DNA of 64,000 bases. Source: Paenibacillus albidus (GTDB lineage Bacteria; Bacillota; Bacilli; Paenibacillales; Paenibacillaceae). The DNA lies in NCBI RefSeq assembly GCF_014644435.1, contig NZ_BMKR01000002.1:302916-366915 (forward strand), read 5' to 3'. The position numbers and the translations under genes are program-made. This document shows, piece by piece, positions 27,228-36,123 of the stretch. Position 1 is the stretch's first letter; each line of letters starts with the position of its first letter. The notes below the pieces were generated by a model, which saw only the letters and a program-made list of their open reading frames with translations, had not been told where the DNA came from and did not search any database.

Positions 27228-27899
27228 CTATATAATGTGCTTCAGCTCATGAAGATCATCAATGATCTTCCTTGGCTGTTCACCCAAAGCAGTGTCCCAT
27301 GGATGGTTGCGCCGGAGCCAGATCGTATCCATACCCGCCCGGGACGCTCCCCAGATATCATTCACCGGATGATCACCGATGAACAAGGTCTGCTCGGCAG
27401 TAAATCCCAGCCGCGTCAGTGCAAGCTGGTAGATTGCCGGGTCCGGCTTGCTGATCCCGGCTTCTCCGGAGATCACAATCGCCTTGAAGTAGCCGCGCAG
27501 GCTGAGCCGATCGATTTTGCCGGACTGGATTTCTTCTCTGCCGTTCGTAACCAGACCCAGTATATAGCCACGCTCCTGACAGTATTTCAATATGTCTTCG
27601 GCACCCTTCATCAATGCACCATGATCAAAATAGCTTTTATCGTAATAGCTGCGGATCTCCGCCGCCGTTACCGGTGTCTTCCAGGGCAATACCTCACTCA
27701 GCTCGGCAAAAAAGCCGTCTTTATCCCGGTAGCCGTCCTTGTCCCGTACAATGATATCCTCGATAAGGGCCTGTGCCTCATCCGGCTCCGTATGCCCCAG
27801 GAAGTCCGCTACAAATTGTGTGCAAAAGCTGTGGAAGGTGTGGTCGCGATCCATTAATGTATTGTCCAAATCGAACAGCAAAGCCCGTACTTTACTCAT
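27228..27899 (-). CDS. HAD superfamily hydrolase (subfamily IA)
   Basis: 223 aa phosphatase-type protein. Motif I FDLDNTLMDRD (nucleophile Asp), motif II LVTNG, motif III Lys in GISKPDP and motif IV FIGDHPVNDIWGA are intact. The four-helix cap between motifs I and II marks the subfamily of YjjG-like nucleotidases and haloacid-type enzymes. The start has AAGGGG at about 10 nt. The substrate is not predictable. It appears monocistronic; the next unit downstream has its own promoter. Confidence 0.88.
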   Translation of the reverse strand: MSKVRALLFDLDNTLMDRDHTFHSFCTQFVADFLGHTEPDEAQALIEDIIVRDKDGYRDKDGFFAELSEVLPWKTPVTAAEIRSYYDKSYFDHGALMKGAEDILKYCQERGYILGLVTNGREEIQSGKIDRLSLRGYFKAIVISGEAGISKPDPAIYQLALTRLGFTAEQTLFIGDHPVNDIWGASRAGMDTIWLRRNHPWDTALGEQPRKIIDDLHELKHII

Positions 27900-28011
27900 G
27901 TAATGATTCCCCTTATGTGCTTGATTTCTATCATCACCCAGGAGTTCATTGTACTATGACGTAAAGTACTAAGGAAAGACCCTGCCAAAACAGAAACTCC
28001 GCTATCCTTCT

Positions 28012-28470
28012 TCAGCTTTTAAAATGCTCCGGACGGTGTGTCAGCATCATTTCTTCATCCGTAATATATAACGGGAAAGGCGGCGTTTCCTTCAGGTAGC
28101 TCTCGGCGGACAACAGCCGGTAATGCACCTCAGGGAGCCAGGCATCCTCAATCAAAGGCAGTTTACCGGTATCGCTGATATAATTGTCCACTGCCGATTG
28201 AACCAAATCCAGATAATAAGGGACCAGTTTGTCGGCTTCCTCGAATATTTCGTACGTTTCGCGTGACATATAGAATTTTTGCCGGGGAACGCCACCCAAA
28301 TACCGTTTTAATCTTGTGAGGTCAATGCTTTTATCCTCTTGTATCAAAACAGTCCGGTTAATTGGATGCGGCATTTCCTCTTCAAATTGTCTGACAGCCT
28401 GCCTGACCTGCGGCAAAGTAACAGTGACATGATCGGATTCCGGATATTTCTTGGCGCGTTTAAAGATCAT
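28012..28470 (-). CDS. DUF3939 family protein
   Basis: 152 aa soluble protein. The pattern VTLPQVRQAVRQFEEEMP, RTVLIQEDKSIDLTRLKRYLGG, KFYMSRETYEIFEE and FPLYITDEEMMLTH matches DUF3939 of Bacillales as I know it. No function is known. The third in-frame ATG is chosen because AGAGGAG lies 9 nt before it. It sits between the ArsR-type regulator and the HAD gene on the same strand, about 120 bp from each. Confidence 0.65.
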   Translation of the reverse strand: MIFKRAKKYPESDHVTVTLPQVRQAVRQFEEEMPHPINRTVLIQEDKSIDLTRLKRYLGGVPRQKFYMSRETYEIFEEADKLVPYYLDLVQSAVDNYISDTGKLPLIEDAWLPEVHYRLLSAESYLKETPPFPLYITDEEMMLTHRPEHFKS

Positions 28471-28591
28471 ACTGAACATCTCCTCTCGGGGCATTTGTCA
28501 GTCAACGCTTACAATTCCATTTTATGCAATTTCCGCAAAACTAATCAGTGCTCTTGTCAATTGTCACACAACGTTAGCATTTATACGTCCA

Positions 28592-29188
28592 TTATTTGAC
28601 ATAATCCCATCGCGTCCACATCTCTGGCGGATTCAGCTCGTATTGGCCGTTCTCCCGGTACATAAACTGATGCATAATAAACTCACGGCGGATTGTCGCA
28701 AAATCATCATGAAAACGTTTGATGAAGTCATTGATCTCTTTCTCTGAATAAACTACGCCGGGCTCCAGCTTCTCTACGATATACTGCAAGGCGATCAGTT
28801 TCTTCTTGTATTGGGCAGGAATTTGCCGTAAACGGCCATCTTTGGCAAAAAAATTGCTGAGCACCGATTCCTTCAGGCTATGCTCAGGGGATTCATTCTC
28901 CATATTCTCAGCTCCTTTGGCGAAAATAAGCTGTAATGAGGCCTCCGCATTCGCGCGGATAAACTCGGGGTTCAGCTTGAAATATACCGTGTTCTTGTCA
29001 CGCCGCTCCTTAATCAGTGCCGCTTCACGCAACTTTGCGGCATGATGTGTAACGGTGGGCTGAGACAGATTCAGTTTATCCGCCAACGCATGTCCGTGCA
29101 ATTCGCCCTGGGACAATAACAGCAGCATCCGCAGCCGGGTCGGGTCCGCTAATGCCTTATGGTAGTTCACAATTTTATCAAGCTGCAC
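28592..29188 (-). CDS. ArsR-family regulator fused to DUF2087
   Basis: 198 aa. An ArsR winged helix (residues 1-75, with HALADKLNLSQPTVTHHAAKL as recognition region) is followed by a DUF2087 domain (about 105-195: FFAKDGRLRQIPAQYKKKLIAL through RREFIMHQFMYRENG). No metal-binding cysteine pair is seen, so the signal is probably not a metal. It is divergent from ypdA, and a perfect 16 bp palindrome overlaps its own promoter, so autorepression is likely. Whether it controls ypdA is open. Confidence 0.85.
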   Translation of the reverse strand: MQLDKIVNYHKALADPTRLRMLLLLSQGELHGHALADKLNLSQPTVTHHAAKLREAALIKERRDKNTVYFKLNPEFIRANAEASLQLIFAKGAENMENESPEHSLKESVLSNFFAKDGRLRQIPAQYKKKLIALQYIVEKLEPGVVYSEKEINDFIKRFHDDFATIRREFIMHQFMYRENGQYELNPPEMWTRWDYVK

Positions 29189-29212
29189 GGGGGCTCACTC
29201 CTCGGTAGTACT

Positions 29213-29228
29213 TAGATATATATCTAAT
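29213..29228. promoter_or_regulatory. Palindromic operator between arsR-type gene and ypdA
   Basis: TTAGATAT / ATATCTAA, a perfect 16 bp palindrome. It touches the -10 of the regulator promoter and lies 25 bp before the regulator start. Confidence 0.65.
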
Positions 29229-29257
29229 TATACATTATTTTAAGTTCGAAAGGCAAC
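29228..29257 (-). promoter_or_regulatory. SigA promoter of the ArsR/DUF2087 gene
   Basis: Minus strand TTGCCT, 18 bp spacer, TATAAT. The -10 abuts the palindromic operator. Confidence 0.6.
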
Positions 29258-29378
29258 CATCTAGGAAGGAGTTCAGCTTCCCGGACCAGGTCCTTATGGA
29301 AAAAGTCCTGAATTTGGAGTAGGATTATTGGAGCACTATTTAAGCAAAATTGAGAGGAATGCTCAGGAGGTTATCAGC

Positions 29379-30377
29379 TTGAAAGACGTAATTATCATTG
29401 GAGCCGGTCCTTGCGGACTGTCGGCAGCCATCGAATGCCAGCGCCAGGGGCTCTCCAGTCTCATTATTGAAAAAAGCTTTATCGTTCACTCCATTTATTT
29501 GTATCCGACCAATATGCAATTTTTCAGCACGGCGGAGCTGCTTGAAATCGGCGGTGTTCCCTTTACCTCACCCAACGAAAAGCCTTACCGGCATGAGGCC
29601 CTCGTGTATTACCGGCGTGCTGCAGCGCAGCACAAGCTGGAGATTGCCGCCTATGAGGAGGTCCAGACAGTTGAACGTCTGACAGACGGAACGTTTGCGG
29701 TACATACCACGAATAAGCGGGGAGCACAGCAGACCCGTCAGGCTGCCAACGTAGTGATCGCCACGGGATATTTTGACCAGCCCAATCTGATCGGTATTCC
29801 CGGCGAGGAATTGCCCAAAGTCACCCATTATTTCGGAGAAGCCCATCCTTATACCGGCATGAAGGTTACCGTTATCGGAGGCAGCAACTCTGCCGTTGAT
29901 GCAGCGCTGGAGCTTGTGCGTGTCGGCGCAGCTGTGGACATGGTGTATAGAGGAGCCAGTATTTCGGAGAATATAAAGCCATGGGTACGGCCTATCTTTG
30001 AAAGCATGGTGCTGAAAGAAAAAATAAACCTCCACCTGGAATCCCGTGTAACAGAAATCACCCCCGACTCCGTAAAGGTTGACAAGTCCGGCGGCGAATC
30101 CGTGTGGCTTGACAATGATTTTGTCCTGGCACTGACGGGTTTCCGTCCAAGCCGCGCCTTGCTTGCCTCTGCCGGTGTTGTCATGGATGACGAGATGGAC
30201 AAACCCGCCTTTAACCCGTCCACCATGGAGAGCAACATTCCGGGCCTCTATGTGGCCGGTGTAATCGCTTCGGGACGCAATGCCAATGAAGTCTTTATCG
30301 AGACCGGACGCGGACACGGCAAGCTGATTGCCGATCATATCAGAACCCAATCGCTTCTTCCCGAAGCAAGGAGCTGA
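29379..30377 (+). CDS. ypdA: YpdA family bacillithiol disulfide reductase
   Basis: 332 aa FAD/NADPH oxidoreductase. FAD motif VIIIGAGPCGLSAAIE, NADPH motif VTVIGGSNSAVDAALEL and a final GLYVAGVIASGRNANEVFIETGRGHG are typical. YpdA reduces oxidised bacillithiol, the low-molecular-weight thiol of Firmicutes. The start is TTG with AGGAGG at 8 nt, which fits the normal N-terminus; a TTG 17 codons upstream gives extra residues outside the fold. It is followed 9 bp later by a DUF441 gene and shares its terminator. Confidence 0.92.
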   Translation: MKDVIIIGAGPCGLSAAIECQRQGLSSLIIEKSFIVHSIYLYPTNMQFFSTAELLEIGGVPFTSPNEKPYRHEALVYYRRAAAQHKLEIAAYEEVQTVERLTDGTFAVHTTNKRGAQQTRQAANVVIATGYFDQPNLIGIPGEELPKVTHYFGEAHPYTGMKVTVIGGSNSAVDAALELVRVGAAVDMVYRGASISENIKPWVRPIFESMVLKEKINLHLESRVTEITPDSVKVDKSGGESVWLDNDFVLALTGFRPSRALLASAGVVMDDEMDKPAFNPSTMESNIPGLYVAGVIASGRNANEVFIETGRGHGKLIADHIRTQSLLPEARS

Positions 30378-30386
30378 ATACAAGTC

Positions 30387-30830
30387 ATGGACATCACCTC
30401 GTTGCTGCTGCTTGGACTCGCAGCACTGGGCATTATCAGCAGTAATTCACCTGTAACGATTGCCATGGTAGTCCTGCTGCTGCTCAGAGTGCTTGGACTT
30501 CATCAAGCCTTCCCCTGGCTGGAGAAAAATGGCCTGACCCTGGGCATCATCATTCTCACCATCGGCGTGATGACGCCGCTGGCCAGCGGCAAAATAACCC
30601 TGCAGGTCGTGGGCCAGTCCTTCCTGCACTGGAAATCGCTGGCCGCCATCGGCATCGGCATCCTGGTCGCCTATTTGGGCGGCCGGGGCGCAACGCTGAT
30701 GGGCAGCCAGCCCACGGTCGTAGCCGGTCTCCTGATCGGTACAGTGCTCGGAGTTGCCCTGTTCAAAGGTGTACCGGTGGGCCCGCTGATCGCAGCGGGA
30801 ATACTGTCCCTGCTGATCGGCAGACTGTAA
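30387..30830 (+). CDS. DUF441 / UPF0756 membrane protein
   Basis: 147 aa, very hydrophobic, four or five membrane helices ([72 protein letters not shown]). The family is widespread in Bacillales and has no known function. It is in an operon with ypdA (9 bp gap, site AGGAGC inside the ypdA end). Confidence 0.88.
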   Translation: MDITSLLLLGLAALGIISSNSPVTIAMVVLLLLRVLGLHQAFPWLEKNGLTLGIIILTIGVMTPLASGKITLQVVGQSFLHWKSLAAIGIGILVAYLGGRGATLMGSQPTVVAGLLIGTVLGVALFKGVPVGPLIAAGILSLLIGRL

Positions 30831-30859
30831 CGCCAAGGATCAGAGTTGATCCCAAAAGT

Positions 30860-30901
30860 AAAGCAGGGACTCTCCCGTTACCCGGAGAATCCCTGCTTTT
30901 T
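30860..30901 (+). terminator. Terminator of ypdA-DUF441
   Basis: AAGCAGGGA / TCCCTGCTT with an inner TCTCC / GGAGA pair, followed by TTTTT. Confidence 0.88.
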
Positions 30902-31009
30902 CTGACGTATACAAGTTCTATGATGATAAAGGCCGGCACTTCCCTACTTGGGGCTCAGCGCTTCCTTGGCCTATTATTATTAATGTATCCGGGCTCTGGG
31001 CCGCCTGAG

Positions 31010-32758
31010 CTAAGCATCCAGACGCTGGACATTGAACAACCGGGCATAGCTGCCTTCGGCGGCCATTAGCTGCTCATGTGTTCCGCGCTCCGTGATCGCG
31101 CCGTTCTCCAGCACCACAATCTGGTCCGCATGGGTGATGGTGGACAGCCGGTGCGCAACAATCAAGGTGGTCCGTTCCGAGGACAAGGACTGCAGGGACT
31201 GCTGGATTAAATGCTCCGACTCCAGGTCCAGGGCCGAGGTTGCTTCATCCAGGATGAGTACCTTCGGGTCCTTGAGAAACACACGGGCGATAGCTACACG
31301 CTGTTTCTGTCCGCCTGACAGCTTCACTCCCCGTTCTCCAACCTCTGTGTCATAACCTTCAGGCAGCTGCATAATAAAATCATGGGCATTGGCCGCCTTT
31401 GCAGCCGCAATAATCTCCGGCTCCGCCGCACCCGGATTTCCGAACAGAATATTATCGCGTACGGAGCCGCTGAACAGGAAGTTGTCCTGAAGCACCATGC
31501 CGACGGTCTTGCGCAGGCTCTCCTGCGTCAGGTCCCGCACATCCTCTCCATCCATCCGAAGGGAGCCTTCGCTGATATCGTAGAACCGCGGAATCAGGCT
31601 GATGAGCGATGATTTGCCTCCCCCGCTCATGCCTACAAAAGCCACCGTCTGACCAGGCCTGATGCTTAAATTAATATCCTTCAGCACCCAGTCGTTCTCA
31701 TCGTTGTACTTGAACCACACCCGGTTGAACTCGATAGCACCCGCCGGATGCAGCAGCGGTTTCGCTCCCGGCTCATCGACGATGTCATAGGGTTCCTCCA
31801 GCAGCTCCAGCACCCGTTCGAGGGATGCAGATGCTTGCGTCAGCACCGTCGAGGAATTGATTAAGCGGCGCAGAGGGGCATACATGCGGTCGAGATAACC
31901 GAAGAAAGCAACGAACGTACCGAGGGTCAGATTGCCGTGGATGACCTGATACCCGCCATACCCGATAACAAGCAGCGGCGCAATATCCGTCAAGGTATTG
32001 ATAATAGCAAAGGTAACGGCGTTCCAGCGGGTTTGGGCCATTGCTTTTTCCAGAAAATGAGCGTTGATGCCTTCAAATTTCTTCTGGTCCACCTGCTCCA
32101 TCGTAAAGCTGCGGATAATCGCGATCCCTTGGATGCGCTCATGCAGATAACCTTGAATGCCGGCCAGCGCCTGGGAGCGGTCTTTGGTCAAGATCTTTAA
32201 CCGTTTGTACAGCGTGTTGACCGCAATGCCGTATAACGGCAAAATCGCAATGGATACCAGGGCCAATACCGGATTGAGGTAGAACATGAACCCCAGCGCG
32301 AAAATCAGTGTGAACATGTCCAGCCAGACATTCATCATCCCGACTTCCACCAGATTTTTGGTCTGCTCCACGTCATTGATGAATCTGGAGATGGCTTCGC
32401 CCACCTTGGTATTCTGGTAATACCGCAGCGACAGCCTCTGCAAATGACCATACAGCTTGTTGCGCATATCGAAGAGTACTTTGCTGGTAATCAGCTGGGC
32501 AAAATATTGGCGGTAATATTCTACCGGCCCCCTGACAAAAACAAACAGGATAAAAGCTCCGCCCAGAATCATCATTAGCTGTGTTACGCGTTCATTTACT
32601 GTCATCGCCGGATTCATCAAGAGATCATCGACTACATATTTCAGGATCAAGGGTAACGTCAGCGGAATGCTGAATTTGATCATGCCGATAAACAAGGTCA
32701 GCACAATCCATTTCATATAAGGCTTTACAAAAATAAAATAGGATTTCCATGATTTCAC
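31010..32758 (-). CDS. ABC exporter half-transporter (membrane domain plus ATPase)
   Basis: 582 aa. Six helices in about residues 12-300 are followed by a nucleotide-binding domain with Walker A GMSGGGKSS, LSGGQKQR, LILDEATSALD and the switch His in VAHRLST, all functional, so it probably works as a homodimer. Drug or lipid export is likely for this group. The start is GTG with GGAAAG at 9 nt; a longer frame reaching 32821 has no ribosome site. It is transcribed alone and is divergent from the 171 aa gene. Confidence 0.92.
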   Translation of the reverse strand: MKSWKSYFIFVKPYMKWIVLTLFIGMIKFSIPLTLPLILKYVVDDLLMNPAMTVNERVTQLMMILGGAFILFVFVRGPVEYYRQYFAQLITSKVLFDMRNKLYGHLQRLSLRYYQNTKVGEAISRFINDVEQTKNLVEVGMMNVWLDMFTLIFALGFMFYLNPVLALVSIAILPLYGIAVNTLYKRLKILTKDRSQALAGIQGYLHERIQGIAIIRSFTMEQVDQKKFEGINAHFLEKAMAQTRWNAVTFAIINTLTDIAPLLVIGYGGYQVIHGNLTLGTFVAFFGYLDRMYAPLRRLINSSTVLTQASASLERVLELLEEPYDIVDEPGAKPLLHPAGAIEFNRVWFKYNDENDWVLKDINLSIRPGQTVAFVGMSGGGKSSLISLIPRFYDISEGSLRMDGEDVRDLTQESLRKTVGMVLQDNFLFSGSVRDNILFGNPGAAEPEIIAAAKAANAHDFIMQLPEGYDTEVGERGVKLSGGQKQRVAIARVFLKDPKVLILDEATSALDLESEHLIQQSLQSLSSERTTLIVAHRLSTITHADQIVVLENGAITERGTHEQLMAAEGSYARLFNVQRLDA

Positions 32759-32803
32759 TAGGTTGTTCTTTCCTTTCCCGCAGGCTGTCTTTGGATGGTG
32801 CTG

Positions 32804-32833
32804 TTGACTTTTGCTCTCCACAGTGTTTTTATA
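32804..32833 (+). promoter_or_regulatory. Candidate promoter of the 171 aa gene
   Basis: TTGACT, 18 bp spacer, TTTATA, about 50 bp before the start. It lies opposite the 5' end of the divergent ABC gene. Confidence 0.45.
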
Positions 32834-32884
32834 TTTTTAAGTCCAAAAGTACGATTGCAGTACCTGAACTTCAGGAGGATAACG

Positions 32885-33400
32885 ATGTCCAGACAATTTG
32901 TAACAGAAGCCGTCATGATGGCAATATACGGCCAGCTTCTCGTGCCGGGAAGACCTGTGGAATATATAGTCCCTTACACCTCTGTGATGGAATTATACGA
33001 GCTGCGTGACAGTGATGAGCCGTTAATGAACCGCCCGGATGACGACAAGCATGTGAAGCTCAAAATCCGCGAACTGATTGCTTATTTCGAAGAGCCGCTG
33101 AATGCAAAGAAGATCAACCGCTGTCTGAATGTCCCCTGGGCCAAAAGCTCCGGCATTCTGCTGGGAGAAGAGACGCTCGTCACCATCATTAACAGTGTGG
33201 ACAGTGCCCCCTATGGCGAAATGTTCGACCCGATCGAGACAGAGCTGCTGCTAACCTCCCAGCGCGAAAGCGCCCCGGTGCTCACCGATCAATTCGAGCT
33301 TATTCAGCGGATTATTGAGGGCGGCGTTCCCGTCCAGGTATACGATATTGATGATTTTGACTATGCCATGGAAGAGGAGTCCTTCCGCAGCTCGCATTAA
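32885..33400 (+). CDS. Conserved hypothetical protein, 171 aa
   Basis: Soluble alpha/beta protein that I cannot place. It opens MSRQFVTEAVMMAIYGQLL, followed by a PYTSVMELYEL segment, a charged middle (DDDKHVKLKIRELIAYFEEPLNAKK) and an acidic end (YDIDDFDYAMEEE). The start has AGGAGG at 6 nt. A strong bidirectional terminator follows. Proteins of this size in related genomes carry inconsistent labels, so I give none. Confidence 0.7.
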   Translation: MSRQFVTEAVMMAIYGQLLVPGRPVEYIVPYTSVMELYELRDSDEPLMNRPDDDKHVKLKIRELIAYFEEPLNAKKINRCLNVPWAKSSGILLGEETLVTIINSVDSAPYGEMFDPIETELLLTSQRESAPVLTDQFELIQRIIEGGVPVQVYDIDDFDYAMEEESFRSSH

Positions 33401-33444
33401 TTGTCCGTTGCCCTGATGATGGAGCTTAGTTGTTCTTTCTGCAC

Positions 33445-33486
33445 CTGAATAAAAGCCCCTGCCTTGTGGCAAGGGCTTTTATTCAG
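33445..33486. terminator. Bidirectional terminator
   Basis: CTGAATAAAAGCCC / GGGCTTTTATTCAG with a TGCC-TTGT-GGCA tip. It serves the 171 aa gene and the convergent HesB-like gene. Confidence 0.9.
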
Positions 33487-33537
33487 AAATGCTCCGACTT
33501 AAGAACAAGGCTGCTTACTCCCGGGACAACCCCGCCG

Positions 33538-33834
33538 TTAAATCTTCGCTTCGTATTTGTACTCTATGTCGTCTTCCGCCTCGGAATATTCAATCGAAAG
33601 ACCATAGCCTTCCATGTACCATAAATCCTGTTCTTCCATGTAGAATACAATCCCGGCCTGTTCGACCTCCATCGCCGGACGTCCTGGTGCCTCCGTGGCA
33701 ATCCCCAGCGAGAACCCTGGGTGAAGTCCACCACCGGAGCTGTAACGGGGAAACAAACGAACATAGGCTCCTTCCTGCAGCTCCAGTTCTCTCTTGAACC
33801 AGGAGGCAGCCCCTTGGCTAATCACCATACTCAT
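33538..33834 (-). CDS. HesB/YneR-like protein (IscA fold without cysteines)
   Basis: 98 aa. The frame ISQGAASWFKRELELQEGAYVRLFPRY, FSLGIATEAP and FYMEEQDLWYMEGYGLSIEY follows the HesB/IscA fold as in B. subtilis YneR. The Cys residues used by A-type Fe-S carriers are absent, so Fe-S transfer is doubtful. The start is ATG with GGAGGAG at 9 nt. It ends 52 bp from the bidirectional terminator. Confidence 0.78.
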   Translation of the reverse strand: MSMVISQGAASWFKRELELQEGAYVRLFPRYSSGGGLHPGFSLGIATEAPGRPAMEVEQAGIVFYMEEQDLWYMEGYGLSIEYSEAEDDIEYKYEAKI

Positions 33835-33935
33835 CTTTCTCAACTCCTCCCTTGTCCCTTAATCATACTTAAAAATCGCCGATATTCCAACTGCCTTGAT
33901 GGAACAAGGATTTCCCGCCTTATTTAAAATTGCGA

Positions 33936-33965
33936 TTGACAATCCCGCAAACCGGGTGATAAACT
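33936..33965 (+). promoter_or_regulatory. Promoter of the BmrCD-like leader
   Basis: TTGACA, 18 bp spacer, TAAACT. It starts a leader of about 360 nt before the first transporter gene. Confidence 0.55.
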
Positions 33966-34022
33966 CGAACATATCGAAACGCCTTCAAGTAATTACCAAA
34001 TCTAAAGGAAAGGGTGAGCGCG

Positions 34023-34112
34023 GTGTTTACCATTGTATTTGACGATAACCTTACTATTGTGGTTGACAAACAACTGAATACCGAAGCAGCCCGAGTATTG
34101 GAACTCATCTGA
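34023..34112 (+). CDS. Candidate leader peptide (BmrB-like role), 29 aa
   Basis: GTG with AGGAAAGGGTG upstream opens MFTIVFDDNLTIVVDKQLN and ends at TGA. It stands where bmrB stands in the B. subtilis bmrBCD operon, but is shorter than BmrB (54 aa) and I see no clear sequence likeness. ATATGC immediately after the stop can pair with GCATAT in the terminator's left arm. Confidence 0.5.
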   Translation: MFTIVFDDNLTIVVDKQLNTEAARVLELI

Positions 34113-34131
34113 ATATGCGGCGGAGCATTTT

Positions 34132-34197
34132 GCACCGTTCAGATTCAGAATTAGAAAGTCTCTTCCATGCCTGGTGCTGTGCTGCACCGTGCGCATG
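34132..34197 (+). ncRNA. Leader RNA with alternative hairpins
   Basis: GCACCGT occurs twice (34132-34138 and 34184-34190). GGTGC at 34173-34177 can pair with either copy. CATGC (34166-34170) pairs with GCATG (34193-34197), but ATGCCTG in the same place can instead pair with CAGGCAT of the terminator arm (34213-34219). These exclusive pairings are what an attenuator needs. Confidence 0.5.
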
Positions 34198-34213
34198 ATA
34201 CGCTCTAATTTAC

Positions 34214-34249
34214 AGGCATATCGTCCGTTTTCGGATGATATGCCTTTTT
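34214..34249 (+). terminator. Attenuator terminator before the BmrCD-like genes
   Basis: AGGCATATCGTCCG / CGGATGATATGCCT with one mismatch and a T-rich loop, followed by TTTTT. It lies 80 bp upstream of the first transporter gene on the same strand, so expression requires read-through. Confidence 0.85.
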
Positions 34250-34328
34250 GTATGTGCTGAAGCTGCTACTTTCTCTATTCCTGCTCAAGCTGCTGACCTT
34301 AACTTAAACCGAAAGGAAGGGATTTACC

Positions 34329-36074
34329 TTGTTCTCCGTTCTCAAAAATCTCGGCTGGTTCTTTCGCCGGGAAAAAAGGCGCTATATTATCGGCCTGTTT
34401 TTATTGATCGCTGTAGGTGTGCTGGAGCTGCTGCCTCCCCGTCTCTTAGGCAATGCCATCGACGAGATTGTCCGCGGTTCCATAACCACTGTTTCTTTAA
34501 TCAAATATATCGCCATGATTCTGGGGATGCTGCTGATTATTTACTGGATCACATACATATGGATGCATAAACTCTTCGGCGGCTCCAATCTGGTGGAGCG
34601 GCTGCTGCGTTCCAGATTTATGAATCATTTGATGACCATGACGCCTTCATTTTTCGAACGCAACCGGACCGGAGACCTGATGGCCCGGGCTACCAATGAT
34701 ATCCGCGCTGTCTCCGCGACCGTAGGCTTCGGGATGCTGACGCTGGTTGATTCCACGATCTATCTAACCGTTGTACTGTTTGCCATGGGGTTTCTGATCA
34801 GCTGGCAGCTTACGCTGGCCGCTGTTATCCCGCTGCCGCTGATTGCGATTGCGATGATTTTTTACGGCCGGGCCATCCACCACCGTTACAGTCTGGCTCA
34901 AGACGCCTTTGGCGATATGAATGACCAGGTGCTGGAATCCGTGTCCGGTGTAAGAGTCATCCGCGCATATGTACAGGAACGGCTGGATGAACAACGTTTT
35001 TCCGATATTACCGAAGATGTATACAACAAAAATATGGCGGTTGCACGCGTAGATGCCTTCTTCGAACCGACCATCCGCCTGTGTGTGGGCATGAGTTACA
35101 TTATCGGGCTCACCTACGGGATTTACCTTGTATTCCGCAATCAAATTACGCTTGGGGATCTCGTATCCTTCAACATGTATCTGGGGATGATCGTCTGGCC
35201 GATGTTTGCCATCGGCGAGCTGATCAATATTATGCAGCGCGGGGGCGCTTCCCTCGAACGTATTGACGAAACCCTGAATTCCAGGCCGGATGTGCAGGAT
35301 ACTGCGAACCCTGTGTCTGTTGAACAACCGACCTCGATCGAACTGAAGGATGTGACCTTCCGTTATCCGTCCTCAACCATTGACAATCTGAGCGGTGTCA
35401 ACCTGTCCCTGTCCCAAGGGCAAACGCTGGGGATTGTCGGCCGGACCGGCAGCGGCAAATCGACACTTTTGAAGCAACTGCTGCATGAATATCCGAGCGG
35501 CAGCGGAGAACTGCTGATTTCAGGCGTTCCCATCGGACAAATTGCCCTGGACCAGCTGCACAGCTGGATCGGCTACGTGCCGCAGGAACAGATTTTGTTC
35601 TCCAAAAGCGTGCGGCAGAACATTCAGTTCGGGCTCGATAACGCCAGTGACGACAAGATCATGGAAGCTATTACGGCAGCTGCCTTCCAAAACGATCTCG
35701 GCACCTTGTCGGATGGTCTGGACACACTTGTTGGAGAACGCGGCGTCTCCCTTTCCGGAGGACAAAAGCAGCGTGTATCCTTATCGCGGGCCTTCATTTC
35801 AAATCCCGATATTCTGATTCTGGACGATGCACTGTCTGCCGTTGATGCGCGTACGGAAGCCCAAATTATTGAGAATATCCGCAGTGAACGGGCCGGTAAG
35901 ACGACTCTGATCTCAACCCACCGTCTCTCCGCCATCGAGCATGCCGATATCATTGTGGTTCTGGATAACGGGCTCATAACGGAACGCGGCACCCACGAGG
36001 AATTGCTGGCGATGAACGGCTGGTACCGTGAACAATATGAGCGGCAGCAGGTGGAGAATAATCTGTCCAGCTAA
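34329..36074 (+). CDS. Heterodimeric multidrug ABC exporter subunit, BmrC/YheI-like
   Basis: 581 aa with six helices (about 15-300) and an ATPase domain: Walker A GRTGSGKST, LSGGQKQR, Walker B LILDDALSAVD, His in STHRLSA. Asp replaces the catalytic Glu after Walker B, as in the degenerate-site subunit of BmrCD-type heterodimers. The start is TTG with GGAAGG at 8 nt. The partner follows 49 bp later. Its leader holds a short frame and a terminator, as for bmrCD in B. subtilis, where ribosome-targeting drugs induce it. Confidence 0.9.
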   Translation: MFSVLKNLGWFFRREKRRYIIGLFLLIAVGVLELLPPRLLGNAIDEIVRGSITTVSLIKYIAMILGMLLIIYWITYIWMHKLFGGSNLVERLLRSRFMNHLMTMTPSFFERNRTGDLMARATNDIRAVSATVGFGMLTLVDSTIYLTVVLFAMGFLISWQLTLAAVIPLPLIAIAMIFYGRAIHHRYSLAQDAFGDMNDQVLESVSGVRVIRAYVQERLDEQRFSDITEDVYNKNMAVARVDAFFEPTIRLCVGMSYIIGLTYGIYLVFRNQITLGDLVSFNMYLGMIVWPMFAIGELINIMQRGGASLERIDETLNSRPDVQDTANPVSVEQPTSIELKDVTFRYPSSTIDNLSGVNLSLSQGQTLGIVGRTGSGKSTLLKQLLHEYPSGSGELLISGVPIGQIALDQLHSWIGYVPQEQILFSKSVRQNIQFGLDNASDDKIMEAITAAAFQNDLGTLSDGLDTLVGERGVSLSGGQKQRVSLSRAFISNPDILILDDALSAVDARTEAQIIENIRSERAGKTTLISTHRLSAIEHADIIVVLDNGLITERGTHEELLAMNGWYREQYERQQVENNLSS

Positions 36075-36123
36075 TCCATTGATCCTGCATAATTTACGCA
36101 AAACTTTTTAGGGGGTGTCACCG

